A stretch of DNA of 37,562 nt from Comamonadaceae bacterium (GTDB lineage: Bacteria > Pseudomonadota > Gammaproteobacteria > Burkholderiales > Burkholderiaceae_C), in the NCBI GenBank assembly GCA_947448745.1, contig CANFOQ010000028.1, forward strand, positions 1-37,562. Reading direction: 5' to 3'. Under the pieces are notes generated by a model. That model saw only the letters and a list, made by a program, of their open reading frames with translations. It was not told where the DNA came from and searched no databases. The position numbers and the translations under genes were made by a program. Every line of letters begins with the position of its first letter. Within the stretch, counting starts at the first letter, position 1. Shown here in pieces: positions 27,265-34,581 of the stretch.

Positions 27265-28725
27265 ATGATTTCACGCGAACCCACCCTTGAACGTCTGGCC
27301 CTGGCACAAAGCCTGTTGCTCACCCCTTATGGCTTAGACGAATCCCACCTCACCCAAGCCTTGTCGGCCATCCGGGCCCACCAGGTGGACGACGCTGATT
27401 TGTACTTCCAGTACACCCGCTCTGAGGGCTGGAGTTTGGAAGAAGGCATCGTGAAAACCGGCTCGTTCAGCATTGACCAGGGCGTGGGTGTGCGGGCTGT
27501 GAGCGGAGAGAAAACCGCCTTTGCCTATTCAGACGACATTTCCATGGCATCTTTGATGGACGCGGCCCACACGGTGCGCAGCATCGCCTCGGCTGGTTTG
27601 AACGCCCGCACCAAGGTGCCCAGCCGCGTCATCGCCCCCAGCCGCCAGCTCTATCACGGTGAAGACCCGATCGGCAGCTTGGACAGCACCGCCAAGGTTC
27701 AGTTGCTTGAGCGCTTGGAGCAACAAGCCCGCGCCAAAGATCCGCGTGTGGTGCAAGTCATGGCCGGCTTGGCCAGTGAATACGACGTCGTCATGGTCGC
27801 GCGTGCCGATGGCACCCTGGCCGCCGATGTGCGTCCCTTGGTGCGTTTGTCCTTGTCGGTCATCGTCGAGCAAAACGGCCGCCGTGAAAGTGGTTCGGCC
27901 GGTGGCGGTGGACGCTTTGGCTTGGGCCATTTCGATGCAGATTGCCTGACCCGTTATGTGGAAGAAGCCGTCGGTTCGGCCCTCACCAACTTGGAAGCCC
28001 GTCCTGCACCAGCCGGCGAAATGACCGTGGTGTTGGGCTCGGGTTGGCCGGGCATTTTGTTGCACGAAGCCATTGGCCACGGCCTGGAAGGCGACTTCAA
28101 CCGCAAAGGCTCCAGTGCCTTCAGTGGCCGCATTGGCCAACGCGTGGCCGCCAAGGGCGTGACCGTGCTGGACGACGGCACCATTGCAGATCGCCGTGGC
28201 TCCTTGAATGTGGACGACGAAGGCCACGCCAGTCAAAAGAATGTCTTGATCGAAGACGGCATCTTGGTCGGCTACATCCAAGACAGCATGAACGCCCGTT
28301 TGATGGGTGTGGCCCCCACAGGCAATGGTCGGCGTGAAAGCTATGCCCATGTGCCGATGCCGCGCATGACCAACACCTACATGTTGGGCGGCGACAAGCA
28401 GCCCGAAGAAATTGTGGCCAGCATCAAAAAAGGCCTGTATGCCACCAATTTCGGTGGTGGTCAGGTGGACATCACCTCGGGCAAGTTTGTGTTCTCGGCC
28501 AGTCAAGCCTACTGGGTGGAAAACGGCAAGATCCAATACCCCGTCAAGGGCGGTACCTTGGTGGGCAATGGCCCCGATGCCCTGACCCGCGTCAGCATGA
28601 TCGGCAACGACATGGCGCTCGACCCCGGTGTGGGCACCTGCGGCAAAGAAGGCCAAAGTGTGCCGGTAGGTGTGGGTCAGCCCACGCTGCGTATTGATGG
28701 TTTGACGGTCGGCGGCACCGCCTGA
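27265..28725 (+). CDS. tldD: Metalloprotease TldD
   Basis: A 486-residue TldD/PmbA-family zinc protease, the usual length of TldD. Seen: the zinc-binding HEAIGH motif (residues 267-272, HExxxH), SAGGGGRFGLG upstream, GDFNRKGSSAFSGRIGQ after it, GRRESYAHVPMPRMTNTYM, and the C-terminal GTCGKEGQSVPVGVGQPTLRI. TldD acts with TldE (PmbA) in peptide maturation and degradation; no partner gene is in this window. The ATG at 27265 is chosen over a TTG at 27238 because family proteins begin close to it. Confidence 0.95.
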   Translation: MISREPTLERLALAQSLLLTPYGLDESHLTQALSAIRAHQVDDADLYFQYTRSEGWSLEEGIVKTGSFSIDQGVGVRAVSGEKTAFAYSDDISMASLMDAAHTVRSIASAGLNARTKVPSRVIAPSRQLYHGEDPIGSLDSTAKVQLLERLEQQARAKDPRVVQVMAGLASEYDVVMVARADGTLAADVRPLVRLSLSVIVEQNGRRESGSAGGGGRFGLGHFDADCLTRYVEEAVGSALTNLEARPAPAGEMTVVLGSGWPGILLHEAIGHGLEGDFNRKGSSAFSGRIGQRVAAKGVTVLDDGTIADRRGSLNVDDEGHASQKNVLIEDGILVGYIQDSMNARLMGVAPTGNGRRESYAHVPMPRMTNTYMLGGDKQPEEIVASIKKGLYATNFGGGQVDITSGKFVFSASQAYWVENGKIQYPVKGGTLVGNGPDALTRVSMIGNDMALDPGVGTCGKEGQSVPVGVGQPTLRIDGLTVGGTA

Positions 28726-28757
28726 ACAGGCTTGAAAGCCATCAAAACAGCCTGTGG

Positions 28758-28763
28758 TACAGT
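28758..28763 (+). promoter_or_regulatory. Predicted extended -10 promoter of the aroG leader
   Basis: TGG-TACAGT (28755-28763) is an extended -10 element of the same form as the predicted mraZ promoter. It lies 7 nt before the ATG of the leader peptide, so the transcript may start at that ATG. TTGAAA at 28732 is 20 nt upstream, too far for a normal -35. Confidence 0.5.
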
Positions 28764-28770
28764 CATTCCC

Positions 28771-28839
28771 ATGTTTTCAGTCAAATTCCACTTTGCTTAT
28801 TTCTGGTTCTCACGCCCCAACGGCGGTCGAGAGGTCTGA
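28771..28839 (+). CDS. Aromatic-amino-acid leader peptide of aroG
   Basis: A 22-codon open frame. Residues 2-13 contain five Phe (2, 6, 8, 11, 13), one Tyr (10) and one Trp (12); the block HFAYFWF covers residues 7-13. This density is far above chance and is followed directly by attenuator segments and a terminator before aroG, which encodes the first enzyme of aromatic synthesis. By analogy to pheA/pheS leaders, ribosome stalling at Phe codons when charged tRNA-Phe is scarce would let aroG be transcribed. No Shine-Dalgarno precedes the ATG, and a -10 element ends 7 nt before it, suggesting leaderless translation. The tail after residue 14 encodes Arg-Pro-Asn-Gly-Gly and carries RNA segments 1 and 2. 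Confidence 0.82.
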   Translation: MFSVKFHFAYFWFSRPNGGREV

Positions 28840-28896
28840 ACGCAAACAACGCGCTGAACTCCAAAACCAACCGCCGAAGCCCGGCGGTTTTTTTTT
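28813..28896 (+). promoter_or_regulatory. Transcription attenuator controlling aroG
   Basis: Four RNA segments can be read. Segment 1 is CGCC (28813-28816), which pairs with GGCG inside segment 2, CGGCGGT (28821-28827). Segment 2 also pairs perfectly with segment 3, ACCGCCG (28870-28876). Segment 3 pairs perfectly with segment 4, CGGCGGT (28882-28888), to form the terminator. Segments 2 and 4 are the same heptamer. A ribosome stalled on the last Phe codons (28801-28809) would cover segment 1 and free segment 2 to form the antiterminator. One that reaches the stop at 28837 would cover segment 2 and allow termination. The pairings are seen; the mechanism is inferred. Confidence 0.78.
28870..28896 (+). 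terminator. Attenuator terminator upstream of aroG
   Basis: A perfect 7-bp GC-rich stem ACCGCCG / CGGCGGT with a 5-nt loop, followed by a run of nine T residues starting at 28888. It lies 43 bases before aroG and so must be read through for expression. Confidence 0.88.
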
Positions 28897-28939
28897 GCCA
28901 CATTGACTTTGCCTCGTTAAACGCTTTCAAGGAACTGCC

Positions 28940-30055
28940 ATGAAAACCCCCAAGCATGATGCTTATGCGCCGATCAACGATCAGACCAGCCAAACCGACA
29001 ACCAACGCATCAAGGACATCACCGTGCTGCCGCCCCCAGAACACCTGATTCGATTCTTCCCAATTGCCGGGACCGCGGTTGAAACCCTGATCGCCAAAAC
29101 CCGTCAGCGCATCCACAAAATCATGGCGGGCAAAGACGACCGTTTGCTGGTGGTCATCGGTCCGTGTTCCATTCATGACCCGGCTGCGGCTTTGGACTAC
29201 GCCCGCCGTTTGAAGGTCGAGCGCGAGAAGTACGCAGACACCTTGGAAATTGTGATGCGCGTGTACTTTGAAAAACCCCGCACCACGGTGGGTTGGAAGG
29301 GTTTGATCAACGACCCCTACTTGGACGAGAGCTTTCGCATCGACGAAGGTCTGCGCATTGCTCGCCAGTTGCTGATTGAAATCAACCGCCAAGGCGTGCC
29401 CGCTGGCAGCGAGTTTTTGGATGTGATTTCCCCGCAATACATCGGCGACCTGATCAGCTGGGGCGCCATCGGTGCCCGCACGACTGAAAGTCAAGTGCAC
29501 CGCGAGTTGGCCTCTGGCCTTTCAGCGCCGATTGGCTTCAAAAACGGCACCGACGGGAATATCAAAATCGCCACCGATGCCATCCAAGCCGCGGCCCGCG
29601 GACACCACTTTTTGTCAGTGCACAAAAATGGCCAAGTGGCGATTGTGCAAACCGAAGGCAACCCCGATTGCCACGTCATCTTGCGTGGCGGCAAAGCGCC
29701 CAACTATGACGCTGCCCATGTGGCTGCTGCTTGTCGAGAATTGGAAGCTGCCAAACTGCCGGCCAGCCTGATGATTGATTGCAGCCATGCCAACAGCAGC
29801 AAGCAACATGAACGCCAACTGGTGGTGGCCCAAGACATTGCCGATCAATTGGCGCATGGCTCGCACAGTGTGTTTGGCGTGATGGTCGAGAGTCACTTGT
29901 TGGCGGGTGCTCAAAAATTCACCCCCGGCAAAGACAAGGTGGAAGCCCTCACCTATGGCCAAAGCATCACCGACGCCTGCTTGGCTTGGGACGACTCGCT
30001 GGAAGTGCTGGAAACCTTGTCCAAAGGCGTCAAAGCTCGACGCGGCAAAAAGTAA
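28940..30055 (+). CDS. aroG: 3-deoxy-7-phosphoheptulonate (DAHP) synthase, class I
   Basis: A 371-residue enzyme condensing phosphoenolpyruvate and erythrose 4-phosphate, the first step to Phe, Tyr and Trp. Seen: VIGPCSIHDPAAALDYA with the metal-binding Cys, RVYFEKPRTTVGWKGLINDP, QYIGDLISWGAIGARTTESQVHRELASGL, GFKNGTDGN, ILRGGKAPNYD, MIDCSHANSSKQHERQ and GVMVESHL. This is the AroF/G/H type, which has an N-terminal feedback-control extension. The Phe-rich leader suggests control by Phe, but the feedback specificity of the protein itself is not readable. The start at 28940 follows AAGGA. Confidence 0.96.
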   Translation: MKTPKHDAYAPINDQTSQTDNQRIKDITVLPPPEHLIRFFPIAGTAVETLIAKTRQRIHKIMAGKDDRLLVVIGPCSIHDPAAALDYARRLKVEREKYADTLEIVMRVYFEKPRTTVGWKGLINDPYLDESFRIDEGLRIARQLLIEINRQGVPAGSEFLDVISPQYIGDLISWGAIGARTTESQVHRELASGLSAPIGFKNGTDGNIKIATDAIQAAARGHHFLSVHKNGQVAIVQTEGNPDCHVILRGGKAPNYDAAHVAAACRELEAAKLPASLMIDCSHANSSKQHERQLVVAQDIADQLAHGSHSVFGVMVESHLLAGAQKFTPGKDKVEALTYGQSITDACLAWDDSLEVLETLSKGVKARRGKK

Positions 30056-30067
30056 AAACCGCCCGGC

Positions 30068-31480
30068 TCAGGCTTTGAGCGCTTGCAGCAATTTGGCGTG
30101 AACACCGCCAAAACCGCCATTGCTCATGCACAGCACATGGTCGCCAGGTTGCGCAACGGCCTTGACTTGCGCCACCAGTGCGTCGATGTTGTCTGCGGTC
30201 TGTGCTCGAGTGCCCATGCTGGACAAGGCCTCGGCGGCGTCCCAGTCCAAACCAGCGGTATGGCAAAACGCCAGGTCCGCTTGCGCCAAACTCCACGGCA
30301 GCTGCGATTTCATGGCACCCAGCTTCATGGTGTTGCTGCGTGGCTCGAACACCGCCAAGATGCGGGCCGCGCCCACTTGTCGGCGCAAGCCATCCACCGT
30401 GGTGCGGATGGCGGTCGGGTGGTGGGCAAAGTCGTCATAGACCGTGATGGCCGCCTTGCCCGCTCCCACGGTGCCGCGCACTTCCATGCGACGGCGCACA
30501 TTTTCAAACGAAGACAAAGACTGGCAAGCGTCTGAAACGGCCACCCCGACGTGCTGGGCGGCCACGACCGCAGCCAAGGCGTTCATTTGGTTGTGCACCC
30601 CGCCCAAGCCCCATTGCACACGCCCTTGCACTGCGCCTTGGTGCAACACCTCAAAATCAGAAGGTTCGCCGCGCACTTGCCAAGCGGCTTGGGTTGTTTC
30701 ACCGAAACCTGCCACCTCGCTCCACTGGCCTAGGGCTAAAACACGTTGCAAGCTGTCTTGATCCGCGTTCACCACCAAGCGCCCGCTGGCTGGCAAGGTG
30801 CGCACCAGGTGGTGAAACTGTCGCTCAATAGCCGCCAGATCAGGAAAGATGTCGGCGTGGTCGAATTCCAGGTTGTTCAAAATGGCGGTGCGGGGTCGGT
30901 AATGAACGAACTTGCTGCGCTTGTCAAAGAAGGCCGTGTCGTACTCGTCGGCTTCAATCACAAACAGTGGGCGGCTTTGGCCCTTGGCCAAACTTCCTAA
31001 GCGGGCGGACACGCCAAAGTTCAGCGGCACGCCGCCAATCAAAAAGCCGGGGGTCAATCCCGCTTGTTCCAAGACCCAGCTCAGCATCGCCGTGGTGGTG
31101 GTTTTGCCATGGGTGCCTGCCACGGCCAGCACGTGCCGCGCTTGGCCTGGGGCGTGCAGCACATGGTCGCTCAGCCATTGCGGGCCGCTGGTGTAAGGCA
31201 AACCAGCTTCCAAAATAGCTTCCATCAGCGGGTAGCGTGGGCTGCCATCGGCCAATCGGGCCCGCGACACCACGTTGCCGACCACGAACATGTCGGGCTT
31301 CAAAGCGAGTTGGTCAGCGCTGTAGCCCTCGATCAGCTCGATGCCCAAGGCCCGCAATTGGTCACTCATCGGCGGGTAGACGCCGGTGTCGCAACCGGTG
31401 ACACGGTGACCGGCTTCGCGGGCGAGGGCGGCCAAACCGCCCATGAAGGTGCCGCAGACACCTAATATATGGATGTGCAT
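30068..31480 (-). CDS. mpl: UDP-MurNAc:L-Ala-gamma-D-Glu-meso-DAP ligase Mpl
   Basis: A 470-residue Mur-ligase-family enzyme that re-attaches the recycled murein tripeptide to UDP-MurNAc. Seen: the distinctive N-terminus MHIHILGVCGTFMGGLAALA, ATP loop [70 protein letters not shown] and FEPRSNTMK. The CGTFMGG sequence separates Mpl from MurC, which reads GGAGMSG. The ATG at 31480 is chosen because homology starts there. It is convergent with aroG (12-base gap) and divergent from the next gene. Confidence 0.95.
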   Translation of the reverse strand: MHIHILGVCGTFMGGLAALAREAGHRVTGCDTGVYPPMSDQLRALGIELIEGYSADQLALKPDMFVVGNVVSRARLADGSPRYPLMEAILEAGLPYTSGPQWLSDHVLHAPGQARHVLAVAGTHGKTTTTAMLSWVLEQAGLTPGFLIGGVPLNFGVSARLGSLAKGQSRPLFVIEADEYDTAFFDKRSKFVHYRPRTAILNNLEFDHADIFPDLAAIERQFHHLVRTLPASGRLVVNADQDSLQRVLALGQWSEVAGFGETTQAAWQVRGEPSDFEVLHQGAVQGRVQWGLGGVHNQMNALAAVVAAQHVGVAVSDACQSLSSFENVRRRMEVRGTVGAGKAAITVYDDFAHHPTAIRTTVDGLRRQVGAARILAVFEPRSNTMKLGAMKSQLPWSLAQADLAFCHTAGLDWDAAEALSSMGTRAQTADNIDALVAQVKAVAQPGDHVLCMSNGGFGGVHAKLLQALKA

Positions 31481-31488
31481 GGGCTCAG

Positions 31489-31494
31489 ATTGTA
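31489..31494 (-). promoter_or_regulatory. Candidate -10 element of a leaderless mpl transcript
   Basis: On the minus strand TACAAT lies 8 nt before the mpl ATG, with no Shine-Dalgarno in the spacer CTGAGCCC. No good -35 is seen. Confidence 0.38.
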
Positions 31495-31534
31495 GAAGTG
31501 GCTGGCGCGGCAGCACTCGGCCCGAGCGAGACGG

Positions 31535-31540
31535 CACAAT
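31535..31540 (+). promoter_or_regulatory. Candidate -10 element for the 196-residue conserved gene
   Basis: CACAAT lies 7 nt before the ATG at 31548, with no Shine-Dalgarno in the spacer. It is weaker than the other hexamers (four of six consensus bases) and is divergent from the mpl element. Confidence 0.28.
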
Positions 31541-31547
31541 CACTGCC

Positions 31548-32138
31548 ATGTCCAATGACGCTAAAGCTGAGATTGCCGCCACCGCCGCCCGTTTGGTGGT
31601 CGAAGAGGGTTTGGAATACGGTCCGGCCAAACGCCGGGCCTTGCGAGAGTTGGGCTTGCCCAGCCGAAGCCCACTTCCCAGCAATGACATGCTGGAAGAC
31701 GAGGTGTTCGATTATTTGAAGCTGTTTTGCGCTGACACCCAACCACAGGAATTGCTGGCGTTGCGTCAACTCGCTTTGACTTGGATGGAGCTGTTGCAGG
31801 CCTTTCGCCCGCATTTGAGCGGCGCGGTTTGGCGTGGCAGTGCCACCCGTTTGTCCGATATTTACATTCAATTGTTTTGCGACGATTCCAAATCGGCCGA
31901 GTTGATGCTGATCGACCAGGGGGTGCGCTATGACGTTCAGTCCGTCAAAGGTTTCAAGGGCGAGGAGGTCGACGCCTTGAGCATCCACAGCTTGTGCAGC
32001 CCGCTGAACGAAGACATTGGTGTGCATTTGATGGTCTATGACTATGACGATTTGCGCGGCGCATTGCTGCCCGACGAGCGAGGGCGGCCCCAGCGTGGGG
32101 ATTTGGTTGCCTTGCGCCAGTTGTTGGACAATGCCTGA
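31548..32138 (+). CDS. Uncharacterised cytoplasmic protein, 196 residues
   Basis: I do not recognise this family with certainty. The protein has no signal peptide or membrane helix. Its first 60 residues are helical and charged (AATAARLVVEEGLEYGPAKRRALRELG), as in short nucleic-acid or protein-binding helices. The middle has AVWRGSATRLSDIYIQLFCDD, which loosely resembles the GS...DxD strand pattern of minimal nucleotidyltransferases, but the catalytic pattern is not clear enough to claim activity. Codon use looks like its neighbours. It is divergent from mpl and shares one base with the downstream thioredoxin-like gene (TGATG), so the two are probably co-translated. The ATG at 31548 is preceded by a -10-like hexamer rather than a Shine-Dalgarno. 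Confidence 0.8.
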   Translation: MSNDAKAEIAATAARLVVEEGLEYGPAKRRALRELGLPSRSPLPSNDMLEDEVFDYLKLFCADTQPQELLALRQLALTWMELLQAFRPHLSGAVWRGSATRLSDIYIQLFCDDSKSAELMLIDQGVRYDVQSVKGFKGEEVDALSIHSLCSPLNEDIGVHLMVYDYDDLRGALLPDERGRPQRGDLVALRQLLDNA

Positions 32139-32674
32139 TGGACCAAGATCAAACAGCTACCCCATCCCTCTCACGTCGCGGCATCTTGGCCGTGGCTGCC
32201 ACCGCTTTGGCTGCGGGCGCTGGCGTCAACTGGTGGCGGCACCGGCCTCAACACTTGGATGACCCCAGTTTGCAGGCCTTGTGGACCGCCAGTTTCGAGC
32301 AACCCGATGGCACCAATTTGAAGCTGGCCGACTTTCAAGGAAAACCGTTGGTGTTGAATTTTTGGGCCACTTGGTGCACCCCTTGCGTGGAAGAAATGCC
32401 GTTATTGAACGCTTTCTTTCAAGAAAACAAGGCTAAAAGCTGGCAAATGATTGGATTGGCTATTGATCAGCCCAGTGCGGTCAAGCGCTTCTTGGGCCAG
32501 CATCCGGTAGAATACGCCATCGGCTTGGCCGGCCTGGATGGCACCGAGCTGATGAAAAACCTGGGCAATGCCGCAGGTGGTTTGCCCTTCACTTTGGTGC
32601 TGAATGCGCAAGGCGAGGTGCAGATGCGGAAACTGGGTAAGCTGACTGAGGCTGACATTCGGTCTTGGCTCTGA
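32138..32674 (+). CDS. TlpA/ResA-family thiol-disulfide oxidoreductase
   Basis: A 178-residue exported or membrane-anchored thioredoxin-like protein. Residues 12-34 (SRRGILAVAATALAAGAG) form a signal with a twin-arginine-like start, so Tat export or an N-terminal anchor is likely. The thioredoxin fold begins at about residue 45. The active site is WCTPC (Cys80 and Cys83), preceded by LVLNFWAT and followed by EEMPLLN; the cis-Pro loop is GGLPFTLVLN. It would reduce or exchange disulfides in the periplasm, as ResA/TlpA do for cytochrome c maturation and related targets. No client gene is nearby, so its substrate is unknown. Confidence 0.9.
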   Translation: MDQDQTATPSLSRRGILAVAATALAAGAGVNWWRHRPQHLDDPSLQALWTASFEQPDGTNLKLADFQGKPLVLNFWATWCTPCVEEMPLLNAFFQENKAKSWQMIGLAIDQPSAVKRFLGQHPVEYAIGLAGLDGTELMKNLGNAAGGLPFTLVLNAQGEVQMRKLGKLTEADIRSWL

Positions 32675-32710
32675 CCCTCAGGCGCCGATCCAGCAGTCAG
32701 GTCGGTTTCT

Positions 32711-32731
32711 TAAAATGGTGTAAATTACACC
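32711..32731 (+). promoter_or_regulatory. Candidate accB promoter element with overlapping operator-like palindrome
   Basis: TAAAAT (32711-32716) is followed immediately by GGTGTAAATTACACC (32717-32731), a perfect 7-bp inverted repeat around one central base. There is no T run, and the position next to a -10-like element 30 nt before accB fits a regulator binding site. No -35 is clear and the binding protein is unknown. Confidence 0.42.
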
Positions 32732-32760
32732 CTCTTTAACTGCAGAAGACTGCCAGATCC

Positions 32761-33219
32761 ATGGATTTAAGAAAACTCAAAACCCTGATCGACCTGGTGT
32801 CGGAGTCCAATGTCTCCGAACTTGAAATCACCGAAGCCGAAGGCAAGGTCCGTATCGTCAAGGGCCCCGTCGGTGGTCCGGTCGTCATGGCCGCACCTGT
32901 GGCTGCCCCGTTGGCCGTTGCCGCCCCGGTCGCGGCAACGTCGGCCGCTGCACCCGCAGCTACGGCAGAACCCGTGGCCGAAACCGGTCACGCGGTCAAG
33001 TCGCCCATGGTGGGAACGTTCTACAGTGCCTCCAGCCCCGAGGCCAAACCCTTTGTGCAGGTGGGCAGCGTGGTCAAAGCGGGTGACACGATATGCATCA
33101 TCGAGGCCATGAAGATCCTCAATGAGATCGAAGCCGACCACAGCGGCACGGTCAGCAAAATCCTGGTCGACAACGGCCAAGCCGTGGAATACGGCCAGCC
33201 CATGTTCATCATCGACTGA
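32761..33219 (+). CDS. accB: Biotin carboxyl carrier protein of acetyl-CoA carboxylase
   Basis: A 152-residue subunit that carries biotin between the carboxylase and transferase halves of acetyl-CoA carboxylase, the first step of fatty acid synthesis. Seen: N-terminal LRKLKTLIDLVSESNVSELEI, an Ala/Pro/Val-rich flexible linker (about 40-80), and the biotinyl domain with EAMKILNEIEAD, in which Lys118 is the biotinylation site, ending GQPMFIID. The start at 32761 has only a weak ribosome binding site. It precedes accC by nine bases in the usual accBC operon. Confidence 0.97.
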   Translation: MDLRKLKTLIDLVSESNVSELEITEAEGKVRIVKGPVGGPVVMAAPVAAPLAVAAPVAATSAAAPAATAEPVAETGHAVKSPMVGTFYSASSPEAKPFVQVGSVVKAGDTICIIEAMKILNEIEADHSGTVSKILVDNGQAVEYGQPMFIID

Positions 33220-33228
33220 GCGGGCGGC

Positions 33229-34581
33229 ATGTTTAAAAAGATTCTGATCGCCAACCGAGGCGAAATCGCGCTGCGCATCCAGCGTGCTTGCAAAGAGCTG
33301 GGTGTTGAAGCTGTGGTGGTGTACTCCGAGGCTGACCGCGAAGCCAAATACGTCAAATTGGCCGAAGAAGCCGTTTGCATTGGCCCGGCCGCTTCTTCTC
33401 TGAGTTACTTGAACATGCCGGCCATCATTTCGGCTGCCGAAGTGACTGACGCCCAAGCCATTCACCCCGGTTATGGCTTCCTCAGCGAAAACGCCGACTT
33501 TGCCGAGCGGGTTGAGAAAAGCGGCTTTGTGTTCATTGGTCCTACGCCCGAATCCATTCGCATGATGGGCGACAAGGTGTCGGCCAAGCAAGCCATGATC
33601 AAAGCCGGCGTGCCTTGTGTGCCTGGTTCGGAAGGCGAACTGCCAGACGATCCGGCGCAAATCAGGCGCATCGCCAAAGCCGTGGGCTACCCGGTCATCA
33701 TCAAAGCCGCTGGCGGCGGCGGTGGTCGGGGCATGCGCGTGGTGCACAACGAAGCAGCCCTCATTCATGCGGTGCAAACCACCAAGACCGAAGCGGGCTC
33801 AGCCTTTGGCAACCCCGCGGTGTACATGGAAAAGTTTTTGCAAAACCCACGCCACATTGAAATACAAATCTTGGCGGACAACTACAAGAACGCCATTTAC
33901 TTGGGTGAACGCGATTGCTCGATGCAACGGCGCCACCAGAAGGTCATTGAAGAAGCACCGGCCCCAGGTATTCCACGCAAATTGATCGAGCGCATTGGCG
34001 AACGATGTGCTGCTGCTTGCAAAAAAATGGGCTACCGTGGTGCTGGTACGTTTGAGTTTTTGTATGAAAACGGCGAGTTCTATTTCATTGAGATGAACAC
34101 CCGGGTGCAGGTTGAGCATCCTGTCACCGAATTCATCACTGGCGTGGACATCGTCAAAACCCAAATCATGACGGCGGCGGGTCAAAAACTGCCCTACACA
34201 CAACGCCAAATTGAAATCAAAGGCCATGCCATTGAATGCCGTGTGAACGCTGAAGACCCCTTCAAGTTCACGCCGTCTCCTGGCCGCGTCACCATGTGGC
34301 ATCCCCCCGGTGGTCCGGGTGTGCGGGTCGATTCGCACATCTACACCAATTACTTCGTGCCCTCCAATTACGACTCCATGATTGGCAAAATCATTGTGCA
34401 TGGTGACACCCGTGAACATGCCTTGGCCCGGATGCGCACCGCCTTGGGCGAAACCGTGGTGGAAGGCATTCAAACCAATATCGCCTTGCACCGTGAAGTG
34501 ATGAATGATCCCGGCTTTATCGCCGGTGGTACCAACATCCATTACTTGGAAGAGTGGCTGGCGGTAAGGCACGCTTCCTGA
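33229..34581 (+). CDS. accC: Biotin carboxylase subunit of acetyl-CoA carboxylase
   Basis: A 450-residue ATP-grasp enzyme that carboxylates biotin on AccB using bicarbonate and ATP. Seen: [39 protein letters not shown], the glycine-rich [49 protein letters not shown], and [13 protein letters not shown]. Length equals the usual 449-450. Its stop shares one base with the prmA start. Confidence 0.98.
   Translation: MFKKILIANRGEIALRIQRACKELGVEAVVVYSEADREAKYVKLAEEAVCIGPAASSLSYLNMPAIISAAEVTDAQAIHPGYGFLSENADFAERVEKSGFVFIGPTPESIRMMGDKVSAKQAMIKAGVPCVPGSEGELPDDPAQIRRIAKAVGYPVIIKAAGGGGGRGMRVVHNEAALIHAVQTTKTEAGSAFGNPAVYMEKFLQNPRHIEIQILADNYKNAIYLGERDCSMQRRHQKVIEEAPAPGIPRKLIERIGERCAAACKKMGYRGAGTFEFLYENGEFYFIEMNTRVQVEHPVTEFITGVDIVKTQIMTAAGQKLPYTQRQIEIKGHAIECRVNAEDPFKFTPSPGRVTMWHPPGGPGVRVDSHIYTNYFVPSNYDSMIGKIIVHGDTREHALARMRTALGETVVEGIQTNIALHREVMNDPGFIAGGTNIHYLEEWLAVRHAS

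Noticed and set aside
27529..28656. A 375-codon minus-strand frame across tldD
   Set aside because: Same reasoning: it is opposite a well-supported gene, and its His/Gly/Ala-rich translation mirrors the codon bias of tldD.
32767..33777. A 336-codon minus-strand frame across accB and accC
   Set aside because: Its Gly/His/Arg-rich repeats mirror the Ala/Pro linker of accB; there is no independent evidence.
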